Shown here piece after piece: positions 23,337 through 32,678 of a stretch of 49,907 bases of DNA. Location: NCBI GenBank assembly GCA_041583135.1, contig JBFHGJ010000037.1, forward strand, positions 1-49,907. The letters are read 5' to 3'. The position numbers and the translations under genes were made by a program. The notes below the pieces were generated by a model, which saw nothing but the letters and a program-made list of their open reading frames with translations, made no database searches and had not been told where the DNA came from. Source of the DNA: JABSOG01 sp041583135 (GTDB lineage: Bacteria; Pseudomonadota; Gammaproteobacteria; Enterobacterales; Alteromonadaceae). Positions within the stretch are counted from its first letter, which is position 1. The number at the start of each line of letters is the position of its first letter.

Positions 23337-25403
23337 ATGATTAATAAGATCACATTGGTGGCGGCGTCAGTCGCAGTGGTATTAGGTTTAGCTGGTTGCA
23401 CGCAATCCGGCAACTCAAGCCAAACTCAAGTTGAAGCGCCGGTTTCGGCATTGACCTCTGGGATTGATTTGCAAAATCTCGACTTGAGTGTTCGACCACA
23501 GGACGACTTTTATCGTTTTGTTGACGGCAACTGGCTTAAGCGCACTGAGATCCCGGCTGATAAATCTAACTATGGTTCTTTTACTCAATTGGCCGACGAC
23601 GCTCAAGTCAAATTGCGTCGTATCATCGACCGTACGGCGGCAATGAAAGATGCCAAAGCCGGCTCTGATGAACAGAAATTGGGTGATTTTTACAACAGCT
23701 TTATGGATGAGCAAAAAGTTGAAGCGCTTGGCTTTAGCCCACTTAAAGCTGAGCTTGATAAAGTGGCTGCGGCTACCGGCCATGATGACATCAACCGTTT
23801 ATTTGCTCATTTGACCCGAATTGGCGTAAAGACGCCTTTTGGCTGGTATGTAAATAACGATGCTAAAGAAGCGACCCAGTACATTGTATATGTTGCTCAA
23901 AGCGGTTTGGGTTTGCCGGACCGAGATCAGTATTTTAAAGACAGCGAAAAATTCAACGCTATTCGCAGCGGCTATGTCAATTACATTACTGAAGTTTTGA
24001 CGCTTATCGGCTATAAAGATCCGGCCGCAGCAGCCAAACGCATCATGGCCCTTGAAACTCAAATGGCAGATGCGCATTGGACCCGAGTTGAACGTCGCGA
24101 CCCGGTTAAGTCATACAACAAAATGAGCGCTGAGCAAGTCAATGAATTGATGGGCGAGTTCGATTGGTTCCGTTACGCCAATCAGGTGGGTTTGAAAAAC
24201 GCCGAACAATTGGTGGTAAGCCAGCCGAGCTATTTGAGCGCATTGGGCAAGTTATTTAAAGACACAGACGTGTCAGTATGGCGTGATTATATGAGCTTTC
24301 ATTTGATCAATGACCATGCTGCCTACCTCAGCAAAGCCTTTGTCGATGCTCGCTTTAATTTCTATTCAAAACAGTTGCGTGGTCTTGAGCAACAATCGCC
24401 ACGTTGGAAACGTGGCGTTGATTTGACTGGCTCTGTGGTCGGCGAGATCCTCGGTAAGCTTTACGTTAAAGAGAATTTTCCGCCTGAGGCGAAATCGCGC
24501 ATGGAAACGATGGTCAATAACCTGATCAAAGCCTATGGCAAGCGCATCGAAGGCTTAGATTGGATGACCGATGAAACCAAAAAGGCTGCCAAAGCCAAAT
24601 TGGCCAAGTTCACCTATAAAATCGGTTACCCGGACAAGTGGAAAGACTATTCTGATTTGGCGATTAAATCGGATGACTTGATTGGTAACCTTATCCGTTA
24701 TTCCCAGTGGGCGATTGATGAGCAAACCGCCCGTCTTGGCGGCCCAATTGACAAGACCTTATGGTTTATGACGCCGCAACGGGTCAACGCCTACTACAAC
24801 CCAGTAATGAACGAGATTGTGTTCCCTGCTGCCATTTTACAGCCGCCGTTTTTCAATATGGCTGCCGATGATGCGGTTAACTACGGTGGTATTGGTGCGG
24901 TTATAGGTCACGAATTAGGCCATGGTTTTGACGACTCAGGCGCTCAATTTGACGGTGACGGCAACTTGCGCAATTGGTGGAGCGATGCGGACAAATCAGC
25001 CTTTGATGAGCGTAAAGCCTTGTTCGTTGAGCAGTTCAACCAGTTCAAGCCATTTGACGATGCCAATGTGAACGGCAAATTGACTTTAGGCGAGAACATC
25101 GGCGACCTAGGTGGCCTGACTGTCGCCTTTGAAGCATACAAAATGTCGCTTAACGGCAAGCCTTCACCGACCATCGATGGTTATACTGGCGAGCAACGTT
25201 TCTTCTTGGGTTGGGGTCAGGTTTGGCGCCGTAAATATCGCGAAGAAGAATTACGTCAGCGCTTGATGACCGATTCTCACTCACCGTCTGAGTATCGCGT
25301 TAACGGCATCGTTTGGAACATGCCAGAGTTCTATCAAGCCTTTGATGTTAAAGAGGGCGATAAACTCTACTTGCCGGAAGATAAGCGCGTTAAGATCTGG
25401 TAA
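23337..25403 (+). CDS. M13 family zinc metallopeptidase (PepO/neprilysin-like), lipoprotein
   Basis: A 688-residue peptidase. The signal ends with the lipobox LAGC (cysteine 21), so it is a lipoprotein. The N-terminal M13 domain has the SVRPQDDFYRFVDGNWL opening typical of the family, and the C-terminal half carries the zinc site VIGHELGHGFDD (HExxH), the third ligand region GENIGDLGGLTVA and the substrate-binding NAYYNPVMNEIVFPAAIL. These enzymes cut oligopeptides in the periplasm or at the cell surface. AGGA lies upstream of the ATG. A hairpin terminator follows at 25426-25454. Confidence 0.93.
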   Translation: MINKITLVAASVAVVLGLAGCTQSGNSSQTQVEAPVSALTSGIDLQNLDLSVRPQDDFYRFVDGNWLKRTEIPADKSNYGSFTQLADDAQVKLRRIIDRTAAMKDAKAGSDEQKLGDFYNSFMDEQKVEALGFSPLKAELDKVAAATGHDDINRLFAHLTRIGVKTPFGWYVNNDAKEATQYIVYVAQSGLGLPDRDQYFKDSEKFNAIRSGYVNYITEVLTLIGYKDPAAAAKRIMALETQMADAHWTRVERRDPVKSYNKMSAEQVNELMGEFDWFRYANQVGLKNAEQLVVSQPSYLSALGKLFKDTDVSVWRDYMSFHLINDHAAYLSKAFVDARFNFYSKQLRGLEQQSPRWKRGVDLTGSVVGEILGKLYVKENFPPEAKSRMETMVNNLIKAYGKRIEGLDWMTDETKKAAKAKLAKFTYKIGYPDKWKDYSDLAIKSDDLIGNLIRYSQWAIDEQTARLGGPIDKTLWFMTPQRVNAYYNPVMNEIVFPAAILQPPFFNMAADDAVNYGGIGAVIGHELGHGFDDSGAQFDGDGNLRNWWSDADKSAFDERKALFVEQFNQFKPFDDANVNGKLTLGENIGDLGGLTVAFEAYKMSLNGKPSPTIDGYTGEQRFFLGWGQVWRRKYREEELRQRLMTDSHSPSEYRVNGIVWNMPEFYQAFDVKEGDKLYLPEDKRVKIW

Positions 25404-25425
25404 TACAGCAATATAGCAATAGGTT

Positions 25426-25454
25426 AAAAGGGCGATGATGGTAATCGCCCTTTT
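25426..25454 (+). terminator. Rho-independent terminator after the M13 peptidase gene
   Basis: AAAAGGGCGAT (25426-25436) pairs with ATCGCCCTTTT (25444-25454) around a 7-base loop, and the right arm ends in a T run. It closes the M13 transcript. Confidence 0.85.
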
Positions 25455-25596
25455 ACTTTGTGTCATTATCATCGACACGCCATCCTGATATTTTCTCTTA
25501 TGCTCTATTTTTGAGACGACTAGGATGATTTTTAACCATTCATCATCGTTATGTCCAATATCATGTGCCCGACTGTTATTTTCAACCTAATGGGCG

Positions 25597-25602
25597 TATA
25601 AT
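25597..25602 (+). promoter_or_regulatory. Candidate -10 element of acnB
   Basis: A perfect TATAAT lies 129 bases before the acnB start codon. The -35 region around 25574-25579 is poor, as expected for a promoter helped by an activator such as CRP; no activator site was recognised. The rest of 25455-25730 holds no ORF. Confidence 0.45.
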
Positions 25603-25730
25603 TCGCACCCACAAAATTAAGGGTCGGTTGGCAGTTTATTTTGCTGAGGCAATGTTGATTGTGTATCGCTTGCCCCTTAAAGATAAGTTGATTCTGACTC
25701 CATAAATTCCCATAAATTGAGGACACCATT

Positions 25731-28328
25731 GTGCTTGAAGATTATCGCAAACACGTTGAGGAGCGGGCTGCTCAAGGCATCGTACCTAAGCCGTTAGATG
25801 CTCAGCAAACCGCAAGTTTGGTTGAGTTGATTAAGAACCCTCCGGCAGGCGAAGAAGAATTTTTGCTGGATCTGTTGATTAACCGTGTACCACCTGGGGT
25901 TGATGATGCCGCTTATGTTAAAGCCGGTTTCTTGGCTGCCCTTGCCAAAGGCGAAGCGCAATCTCCTATCTTAAGTGCCGAGCGTGCCACTGAGTTGTTG
26001 GGCACTATGTTGGGTGGTTACAACATCGCGCCGATGATCGAATTGCTCGACAATGATGCCTTGGCACCAATCGCTGCCAAAGGCTTGTCTCACACTTTGT
26101 TGATGTTTGACGCATTCCATGACGTCAAAGAAAAGGCTGATGCCGGCAACGCTGCTGCCAAGCAGGTTATCGAATCTTGGGCCAATGCCGAGTGGTTCCT
26201 GTCTAAGCCTGAGTTGGCTGAGAAGATCACCGTTACCGTATTTAAAGTTACCGGTGAAACCAACACCGATGACTTATCTCCTGCCCCTGATGCCTGGTCT
26301 CGTCCTGACATTCCACTGCATGCACTTGCTATGTTGAAGATGGAACGTGAAGGTATTAACCCTGATGAAGCTGGCAACGTCGGCCCTATCAAGCAAATCG
26401 AAGCACTGAAAGAAAAAGGCTTCCCGTTGGCCTATGTCGGTGATGTTGTTGGTACCGGTTCTTCTCGTAAATCTGCAACCAACTCTGTGTTGTGGTTTAT
26501 GGGTGATGACATTCCACACGTTCCTAACAAGCGTGGCGGTGGTGTTTGCTTGGGTGGTAAAATTGCCCCTATCTTCTTTAACACCATGGAAGACTCTGGT
26601 GCATTGCCGGTTGAGCTTGACGTAGAAAAAATGAATATGGGCGATGTTATCGATATCTTCCCATATGAAGGTAAAGTTAAACGTCATGGCACTGATGAGG
26701 TGATCAGCGAGTTTGAACTGAAATCTGATGTGATCATCGATGAAGTACGTGCTGGTGGCCGTATTCCTTTGATCATCGGTCGTGGTTTGACTGACCGTGC
26801 CCGTGAAGCTTTGGGCCTTGAGCCGACTGATGTGTTCCGTCGTCCAGTGGCAACGCAAGATTCTGGCAAAGGTTACACCTTGGCGCAGAAGATGGTTGGT
26901 AAAGCTTGTGGTGTTGCCGGTGTTCGTCCGGGTCAATATTGCGAGCCGCGCATGACTTCTGTTGGTTCGCAAGATACCACAGGTCCTATGACCCGTGATG
27001 AACTCAAAGACTTGGCCTGTTTGGGCTTCTCTGCCGATTTGGTGATGCAGTCTTTCTGTCATACAGCCGCTTATCCTAAGCCGGTTGATGTCAGCACTCA
27101 CCACACCTTGCCGGATTTCATTATGAACCGTGGCGGTGTTTCGTTGCGTCCGGGCGATGGTATTATCCACTCTTGGTTAAACCGTATGTTGTTGCCTGAT
27201 ACTGTTGGTACTGGTGGCGACTCTCACACCCGTTTCCCTCTGGGTATTTCATTCCCAGCAGGTTCTGGTTTGGTTGCCTTTGCCGCTGCGACCGGTGTGA
27301 CTCCTTTGGATATGCCTGAGTCTGTTTTGGTTCGCTTTAAAGGCGAGATGCAACCGGGTATTACTTTGCGTGACCTCGTTCATGCCATTCCTTATCAAGC
27401 GATTCAAGATGGTTTGTTGACGGTAGAAAAAGCCGGTAAGAAAAACATCTTCTCTGGCCGCGTATTGGAAATTGAAGGTTTGACTGGTTTGACTGTCGAG
27501 CAGGCATTTGAATTGTCTGACGCCTCAGCCGAGCGTAGTGCTTCAGGTTGTACAATCAAGCTTGAAGAAGACGCGGTTGCCGAGTATTTGCAGTCTAACA
27601 TCGTGATGCTTAAGTGGATGATCGCCGAAGGTTACGGTGATGTTCGTACCTTAGAGCGTCGTATTAAAGCGATGGAAGAGTGGTTGGCCAACCCAAGCTT
27701 GATGGAAGCTGATGCTGATGCTGAGTACGCTGCGGTTATCGAAATCGACTTGAACGAAATCAAAGAGCCGATTTTGTGTGCGCCAAACGACCCAGATGAT
27801 GCGCGTAAGCTGTCTGAGGTCACTGGCGAGAAAATCGATGAAGTCTTTATCGGTTCTTGTATGACCAACATCGGCCACTTCCGCGCTGCCGGTAAGTTGC
27901 TTGATAATTTCAAAGGTCAGTTGCCGACGCGTCTTTGGGTATCTCCACCGACTAAGATGGACCAAGCCCAGTTGACCGACGAAGGCTACTACGGCATTTA
28001 CGGTCGTGTTGGTGCTCGTACTGAAATGCCGGGTTGTTCATTGTGTATGGGTAACCAAGCCCGTGTTGCCGACGGTGCGACAGTGGTTTCGACTTCAACT
28101 CGTAACTTCCCGAACCGTTTGGGTACTGGCGCTAACGTTTACTTGGCATCTGCCGAGCTGGCAGCGGTTGCTTCAATCGTTGGTCAATTGCCGACACCTG
28201 AACAGTACTTAGAGTATGCCGAGAAGATCAATGCCACAGCGGCCGATACTTATCGCTACTTGAACTTCCATAAGATGGAACAGTACACCAAAAAAGCAGA
28301 GAATGTGATCATTCAACAGCCTGCTTAA
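25731..28328 (+). CDS. acnB: Aconitate hydratase B
   Basis: 865 residues, colinear with E. coli AcnB from residue 3 onward (LEDYRKHVEERAAQGI, KPLDAQQTASLVELIKNPPAGEEEF). It converts citrate to isocitrate in the TCA cycle and also dehydrates 2-methylcitrate. The AcnB-specific HEAT-like N-terminal domain (1-160), swivel domain and Fe-S core are all present, with cluster cysteines in FIGSCMTNIGHF and PGCSLCMGNQ. The start codon is GTG with GAGGA seven bases upstream. A strong terminator follows, and yacL comes next, as in E. coli. Codon use is plain and high-expression-like. Confidence 0.97.
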   Translation: MLEDYRKHVEERAAQGIVPKPLDAQQTASLVELIKNPPAGEEEFLLDLLINRVPPGVDDAAYVKAGFLAALAKGEAQSPILSAERATELLGTMLGGYNIAPMIELLDNDALAPIAAKGLSHTLLMFDAFHDVKEKADAGNAAAKQVIESWANAEWFLSKPELAEKITVTVFKVTGETNTDDLSPAPDAWSRPDIPLHALAMLKMEREGINPDEAGNVGPIKQIEALKEKGFPLAYVGDVVGTGSSRKSATNSVLWFMGDDIPHVPNKRGGGVCLGGKIAPIFFNTMEDSGALPVELDVEKMNMGDVIDIFPYEGKVKRHGTDEVISEFELKSDVIIDEVRAGGRIPLIIGRGLTDRAREALGLEPTDVFRRPVATQDSGKGYTLAQKMVGKACGVAGVRPGQYCEPRMTSVGSQDTTGPMTRDELKDLACLGFSADLVMQSFCHTAAYPKPVDVSTHHTLPDFIMNRGGVSLRPGDGIIHSWLNRMLLPDTVGTGGDSHTRFPLGISFPAGSGLVAFAAATGVTPLDMPESVLVRFKGEMQPGITLRDLVHAIPYQAIQDGLLTVEKAGKKNIFSGRVLEIEGLTGLTVEQAFELSDASAERSASGCTIKLEEDAVAEYLQSNIVMLKWMIAEGYGDVRTLERRIKAMEEWLANPSLMEADADAEYAAVIEIDLNEIKEPILCAPNDPDDARKLSEVTGEKIDEVFIGSCMTNIGHFRAAGKLLDNFKGQLPTRLWVSPPTKMDQAQLTDEGYYGIYGRVGARTEMPGCSLCMGNQARVADGATVVSTSTRNFPNRLGTGANVYLASAELAAVASIVGQLPTPEQYLEYAEKINATAADTYRYLNFHKMEQYTKKAENVIIQQPA

Positions 28329-28348
28329 AACAACCAGTTGTTTTAAAT

Positions 28349-28387
28349 AAAAATCGGCGTGGGGCCTATCGCCCCACGCCGATTTTT
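28349..28387 (+). terminator. Rho-independent terminator of acnB
   Basis: AAATCGGCGTGGGGC (28351-28365) pairs with GCCCCACGCCGATTT (28371-28385) around a 5-base loop and is followed by T residues. Very stable GC-rich stem. Confidence 0.92.
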
Positions 28388-28389
28388 TA

Positions 28390-28525
28390 TGTATAGGGAT
28401 ATACGGTCACTGATTTTGTTCCAGACAAAATTCAGTATTTTCTCCATCCATGGAGGTCATGACGGTGTTGCAGGGAGCTTTCACCGTCGATGTATAGGGA
28501 TATTCCTATGGCCGATGTGATGACC
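28390..28525. repeat. Modular hairpin repeat, copy A
   Basis: A chain of palindromes: GTATAGGGATATAC (28391-28404); the hairpin ACTGATTTTG/CAAAATTCAGT (28409-28436); CTCCATCCATGGAG (28442-28455); GACGGTG/CACCGTC (28461-28488); and a second GTATAGGGATAT (28492-28503). GGTCAT (28455-28460) and ATGACC (28520-28525) enclose part of the unit. Related chains are at 39335 and 43558. It fills the gap between the acnB terminator and yacL. Confidence 0.75.
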
Positions 28526-28605
28526 TTCTCAGAGGGTGGAAGTCGCGCTTGTTGGCAAAGCCATCTAAACTAAAACTGTAGAGATAAATAACCTAGGTGG
28601 GAACG

Positions 28606-28986
28606 ATGGAATATGAATTTTCGCGAGATACCGTCAATGGCGGTTTTCATGCTAAATTTTCATTGGAACATGAAGCATTTTCCAATTGGCTGGTCGATGA
28701 GGTTGGCAGTGATGCCGAACAGGTCGAGCGGTTGCTCGGGGCGGTAGAAAAAGTCCGTGGCGGCAATTTTGTAGAGCACGCTTTTCAAGGGAAGGAGTAT
28801 TTGCTCAATATCGAAGGTGACGATGTGACGCTACGGCTCAATGCTGCTTGTGAAGGGCATGGTGCCGCCAATGGCGATGGTTTAGATCCGGCATTGTCGG
28901 TCAATAATGATAATTTTTGTGCCGCTTGTGGATTAGACGATTTCTCAATGATGCTAAATGCTTGGAAAGGCTTTTTAAACGGTTGA
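28606..28986 (+). CDS. yacL: UPF0231 family protein YacL
   Basis: A 126-residue acidic protein. It begins MEYEFSRD, as YacL does, and ends with the conserved pattern CGLDDFSMMLNAWKGFL, where E. coli YacL has CGVEDFLQVVAAYRNF. The function of YacL is not known; in enterobacteria it also lies beside acnB. ATG 28606 is chosen because AGGTGG lies just upstream and the family starts at this Met. Aspartate/glutamate content is high, as is usual for the family. Confidence 0.92.
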   Translation: MEYEFSRDTVNGGFHAKFSLEHEAFSNWLVDEVGSDAEQVERLLGAVEKVRGGNFVEHAFQGKEYLLNIEGDDVTLRLNAACEGHGAANGDGLDPALSVNNDNFCAACGLDDFSMMLNAWKGFLNG

Positions 28987-29065
28987 TCTCAGTTGAGTTT
29001 GTCGTTTAGTATCAATGGCAGTAAAGCTCAGTGGTAAAACACTCGGCGAGATTAAGGAGTTTGTT

Positions 29066-29365
29066 ATGTTAGGAAAAATTGTGTCCAAGCCACTTGCTTG
29101 GTTTGCTGAGGCAATGGTGTTTCTTGCCAAGTTGTTTTTTTGGCTTTGGTTGGTATTAAGCCCAACGTTGTTTGCTTTGTTGGTTGGCGGCGTGTTGTAT
29201 TTGAGCTCAGATGAATATGGCTTATATCTGTTTTATGGCGCCATCGCGATAGGTGTGCTCGTTGGTATTTGGTGGGCAGAGTCTGTTCGTCAAAAGCAAT
29301 ATGGTCAGTATGAACAAGAGGATGTGGGATCACCTGCAACATCCAAAGATAATCACTCAGCTTAA
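29066..29365 (+). CDS. Small inner-membrane protein (hypothetical)
   Basis: 99 residues with AAGGAG eight bases before ATG 29066. Two hydrophobic segments are visible (around AMVFLAKLFFWLWLVLSPTL and LYLFYGAIAIGVLVGIWW), with a polar, Gln/Ser-rich C-terminal tail. No family was recognised. The stop is 4 bp before the preferred start of the multiheme cytochrome gene, so the two may be translationally coupled and the small protein may help that cytochrome at the membrane (inference). Confidence 0.7.
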   Translation: MLGKIVSKPLAWFAEAMVFLAKLFFWLWLVLSPTLFALLVGGVLYLSSDEYGLYLFYGAIAIGVLVGIWWAESVRQKQYGQYEQEDVGSPATSKDNHSA

Positions 29366-29369
29366 AAAA

Positions 29370-31934
29370 ATGAATCAACCTTTTTATCGCACGGCTACGC
29401 TTATTTTTTGCCTTGTTGCCGCGCTAACTCACATACCGGCTTTCGCATTTGAGCCGGTTCAATTGCCTGAGCCTACGGGGCTTGAACCTTTAAACATCAA
29501 GGTCACTCAAGGTGCCGCAGCAGGTTATGTCGAAGATAAAACCTGTGCCACCTGTCACGCTGATATCTATCAATCTTATCAATCTGTCGGTATGTCTAAG
29601 TCTTTCACGGCCCCGGCAAAAGATAAGTTTATTGAAAACTTTGATTTGCCGCCTTTTTATCATGATAAGTCGCAGCGATACTACCAATTGGTGCCAAAGG
29701 GTGATGAGTTGTGGTTTAAACGCTGGCAGCTTGATAGTCGCGGCAGAGAGATTAATCTGTTTACCCAACAGGTGGATTTTATTTTAGGGTCGGGCCATAA
29801 AGCTCGCAGTTATTTATACCGTGAACCCGGTGGCGAGTTGTTTCAATTGCCAATAGGCTGGTATAGCCAAAAGCAGCAGTGGGGTTTGTCTCCGGGGTAT
29901 GATCAAGCCAACCATTCTGGGGTCACTAGGGCAATACCGCGTGAATGTCTGTTTTGCCATAATGCATTCGCTGAAGTGCCCAAAGGCAGTGATGAGCACT
30001 TTCAGCCGAACTTATTTCCTGAAAAACTCCCCCATGGTACAGGTTGTCAACGTTGTCACGGCCCGGGTGCCAAACATGTTGAAACGGTTTTAAAAGGCGC
30101 CGATAGTATCGCGACTATCCACCAAAGCATTGTTAATCCTGCCAAACTGCCGGTGGATAAGCGTGATTCCGTGTGTTTTCAGTGTCATCTGTTGCCAATG
30201 GTTGATTTGGTTGGCAGCCGAGCATTTACGCGCACCGATTATTCTTTTCGTCCGGGTGAAGACATCAATGACTATATTCATCATATCGACGCCACCGATG
30301 CGCGGGTGAAAACAGAAGACAGGTTTGAAATCAACCATCATGCCTATCGTCTGCGTTCGAGCCAGTGCTTTAGTAAAAGCGAGGGCAGGTTGACTTGCAT
30401 CAGTTGTCACAACCCACATAAAAAAGTGCCAGTCGAAGAACGCGCCGCTCATTACGGTAAAGTGTGTCAAAGCTGCCATGATAAGCCTCATCAGAGCGAT
30501 CAAAGAAAAGATGGCGATTGTGTGGCCTGCCACATGCCTCAACGTAGGGCGCAAGATGCGGTGAATGTGGTTATGACTGACCACAAAATTCAGCGTAACG
30601 ATAGACAAATAGATTGGCTTGCGCCGTTGCAGGAGCAAGAGCCTATCATCACCGATTTTGATTTTTTAATGCCGCAAAAGTCACCCCAAGGAGATATGGG
30701 ACAAATCTATAAGGTAGTTACCTTGATGCGGGTAAAAGTGTTGCCGAACTATGTCGATTATTTGCAAGCTCTACTCAATCGTGTCAGACCGAGAGAATTG
30801 CAACCATACTTTGAGTTGGCTCGCGGGCAGCTAATGCTAAAGCGTTATGCTGATGCCGAGAGAAGTGCGAGGGCGTTGATGAAAATGGCGCCTGATCATT
30901 TTCGTCCGCTCCAGTGGCTAGCCACCGCGCTCGCGGCGCAGCAAAAATATGATGAAGCAGAGCGGGTTTATGCTGCGCTGTTTAAAAAACGCAGTGATTT
31001 GGCTGAGATCCACTTCAATTACGCTTTGCTCAAACTGGCGCAGCAAAAGCCGGCAGCAGCGATTGCGCCACTGGAAAAGGCCGTGTTGCTACGCAGCAAC
31101 TTTATTACTGCGTGGTTTTACTTGGGTGAGATTGCTTTTGCGCAACAGGATTATCAAAAGGCCAGTGAGCATTATCAGAAGGCATTGAGTATCGAACCTG
31201 CTTTTTCCAGAGGGTATATCGGGCTTGCCAATGCGCTGTCGGCCCTTGGTGACAATGATCAGGCGATTGACTATCTACGCCATGGGGTCAAGGTGGCTAG
31301 ACAAAACCAAGAGATCGCCAAATTGCTTGAACAGCTCAGTGCTAAGGTGTCTTCTAAGTCGAGTCGCGCCGAGTTTGATGCCCAAAGTTGGCGTCCGCTG
31401 CTTAACTCTGAACGGATTGAAAAGCGCTTTGGCAGTTATGGTATTAAGGTGCTTAAGCAAGATGAACAGCTGAGAATAGCAAACCTGTTCAGCACGCAGG
31501 AGGGCGGGCGGATCACTAGAACACTTGCGGTCGTCAGCTATCCGACAGAAGTCGCAGAGGGAATACGTAAGGAACATCAGAAAATTGTTTCTGGTCAGTC
31601 GTTAGGGGCTGTGTTTAAACAGGCCGGATATCAAATACACAAAAAGCATCTTTATTTTGGCGATCTGGCTAAGGCGCAGCTGCCAACAACGTTGCTTGAT
31701 ATGATGGGGGGGATTGAAGCACAGTCGCTGGCGCTGCATCTTTATCGTTTTACTGTTGCCAAAGACGGCAGAGATTATGATTACGCCATTATTGCTGAAA
31801 TACATCACCCCGACTATTTAACCTTGGCTCAGCTCCAATTGTTATATCGTGATGTGGTTTTGCCGCTGGCATCTCAACAGGCGCTGTTGAACAAAGTTTC
31901 TAAGGCGTTGGATGAATTGACACCAGCCGAATAA
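29370..31934 (+). CDS. Seven-heme c-type cytochrome with TPR domain
   Basis: About 854 residues. A signal peptide (LIFCLVAALTHIPAFA) is followed by a region with seven CxxCH heme-binding motifs: CATCH, CLFCH, CQRCH, CFQCH, CISCH, CQSCH and CVACH (roughly residues 55-405). The order and spacing resemble octaheme/cytochrome c554-type and doubled-CxxCH proteins. After about residue 470 come several TPR units (for example AEIHFNYALLKLAQQKPAAA and FITAWFYLGEIAFAQQDYQK), then an uncharacterised C-terminal region. It acts in the periplasm as a redox carrier or reductase; the acceptor cannot be named. The start is uncertain because an upstream frame to 29253 is open, but only ATG 29370 gives a proper signal peptide. 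Confidence 0.88.
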   Translation: MNQPFYRTATLIFCLVAALTHIPAFAFEPVQLPEPTGLEPLNIKVTQGAAAGYVEDKTCATCHADIYQSYQSVGMSKSFTAPAKDKFIENFDLPPFYHDKSQRYYQLVPKGDELWFKRWQLDSRGREINLFTQQVDFILGSGHKARSYLYREPGGELFQLPIGWYSQKQQWGLSPGYDQANHSGVTRAIPRECLFCHNAFAEVPKGSDEHFQPNLFPEKLPHGTGCQRCHGPGAKHVETVLKGADSIATIHQSIVNPAKLPVDKRDSVCFQCHLLPMVDLVGSRAFTRTDYSFRPGEDINDYIHHIDATDARVKTEDRFEINHHAYRLRSSQCFSKSEGRLTCISCHNPHKKVPVEERAAHYGKVCQSCHDKPHQSDQRKDGDCVACHMPQRRAQDAVNVVMTDHKIQRNDRQIDWLAPLQEQEPIITDFDFLMPQKSPQGDMGQIYKVVTLMRVKVLPNYVDYLQALLNRVRPRELQPYFELARGQLMLKRYADAERSARALMKMAPDHFRPLQWLATALAAQQKYDEAERVYAALFKKRSDLAEIHFNYALLKLAQQKPAAAIAPLEKAVLLRSNFITAWFYLGEIAFAQQDYQKASEHYQKALSIEPAFSRGYIGLANALSALGDNDQAIDYLRHGVKVARQNQEIAKLLEQLSAKVSSKSSRAEFDAQSWRPLLNSERIEKRFGSYGIKVLKQDEQLRIANLFSTQEGGRITRTLAVVSYPTEVAEGIRKEHQKIVSGQSLGAVFKQAGYQIHKKHLYFGDLAKAQLPTTLLDMMGGIEAQSLALHLYRFTVAKDGRDYDYAIIAEIHHPDYLTLAQLQLLYRDVVLPLASQQALLNKVSKALDELTPAE

Positions 31935-31947
31935 ACCATACGCCATC

Positions 31948-32018
31948 AAGGTGTCACACACCTGGGAAAAAATAAGGTGATATATCAATCGAGTAATGGC
32001 TTTGGTGTCTGACACCTT
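31948..32018. repeat. REP-like paired palindromes
   Basis: AGGTGTCACACACCT (31949-31963) and GGTGTCTGACACC (32004-32016) are each palindromic and, as AAGGTGTCA/TGACACCTT, are also inverted copies of each other 41 bp apart. This is the layout of a REP doublet (BIME-like). It lies just past the cytochrome stop and may act as a 3' hairpin. The rest of 31935-32033 holds no ORF. Confidence 0.55.
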
Positions 32019-32033
32019 GAAAAATCTAGGCAT

Positions 32034-32058
32034 AAAAAAAGGACGCCAAATGGCGTCC
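32034..32058 (-). terminator. Terminator of the csrB-like RNA
   Basis: On the minus strand GGACGCC-ATTT-GGCGTCC is followed by seven T residues (plus-strand A run 32034-32040). Confidence 0.9.
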
Positions 32059-32507
32059 TCGTAAATCATCTTTGTGGTAGTAAAGCATCCCGCTTTCAAT
32101 GGTCCCTGATCATCCGATGAGGTTGCCTGCCTTAGCTCCATACAGTGCTAAACACTGCTCCTGTGGACAACTCCCTTGATTCATCCAATGGTTTTAGTGC
32201 ATCTGTGCCTAAATTCATAATCCATTACAGGTCCTGATAGTCATCCGTCGGTTGTGAATGCCGTTCTGTGTCCGTTGCCTGCCCTTTATTACTTAAAAGC
32301 CCCCGTTATAGACTCTTAAGTAACGGTCCTTTGCCCGCGTTCAACTGCCCCTGTTATCCTCAACTCCCTTTGCTCTTAGGTCCTGCTAAGAAGCCGGTTT
32401 CCTTCGTCGCTATCCGTGATGAGTAACAATCCTGTCTTTTGCTGTGGTCCGTCCAAATGCGTCGCTTCAATGATCGAATTTGGTTATGAGCATCCATCGC
32501 TCAACTA
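32034..32507 (-). ncRNA. csrB: CsrB-family regulatory RNA
   Basis: A minus-strand transcript of about 474 nt inferred from sequence. It has no ORF, carries 22 GGA triplets by my count, many in CAGGA, AGGGA or CGGAT contexts in predicted loops, and ends in the hairpin GGACGCC/GGCGTCC with a 7-T tail. Such density is the hallmark of CsrB/RsmZ RNAs, which titrate the translational repressor CsrA. A -10-like TAAGAT (32514-32519) puts the start near 32507. A GacA/UvrY-type box lies about 181 bp upstream (32679-32696). Exact ends are inferred. A second copy lies at 43700-44100. Confidence 0.85.
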
Positions 32508-32678
32508 AGTGTAATCTTAGTGGGTATGAGGATTGACTAAAAGGCGCAGGGCAATTGTGGATGTACCTTGTTGACCGTTAATTCATCCGCAGATTTAACT
32601 AAAACGTTTAAAATACAACTGGTTAAATAAATACGATAAGCTCAGTCTGTGGGGGATAGCGGATTTCTCCTACTGCCA

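Noticed and set aside
26274..27170. 298-codon minus-strand frame inside acnB
   Set aside because: It lies wholly antisense to the highly conserved acnB gene, shows no recognisable family, and arises from the strong codon bias of acnB.
28390..28525. CRISPR array or insertion sequence
   Set aside because: The repeats are not regularly spaced direct repeats, spacers are palindromic, and no cas or transposase gene is in the window; it is a modular hairpin repeat.
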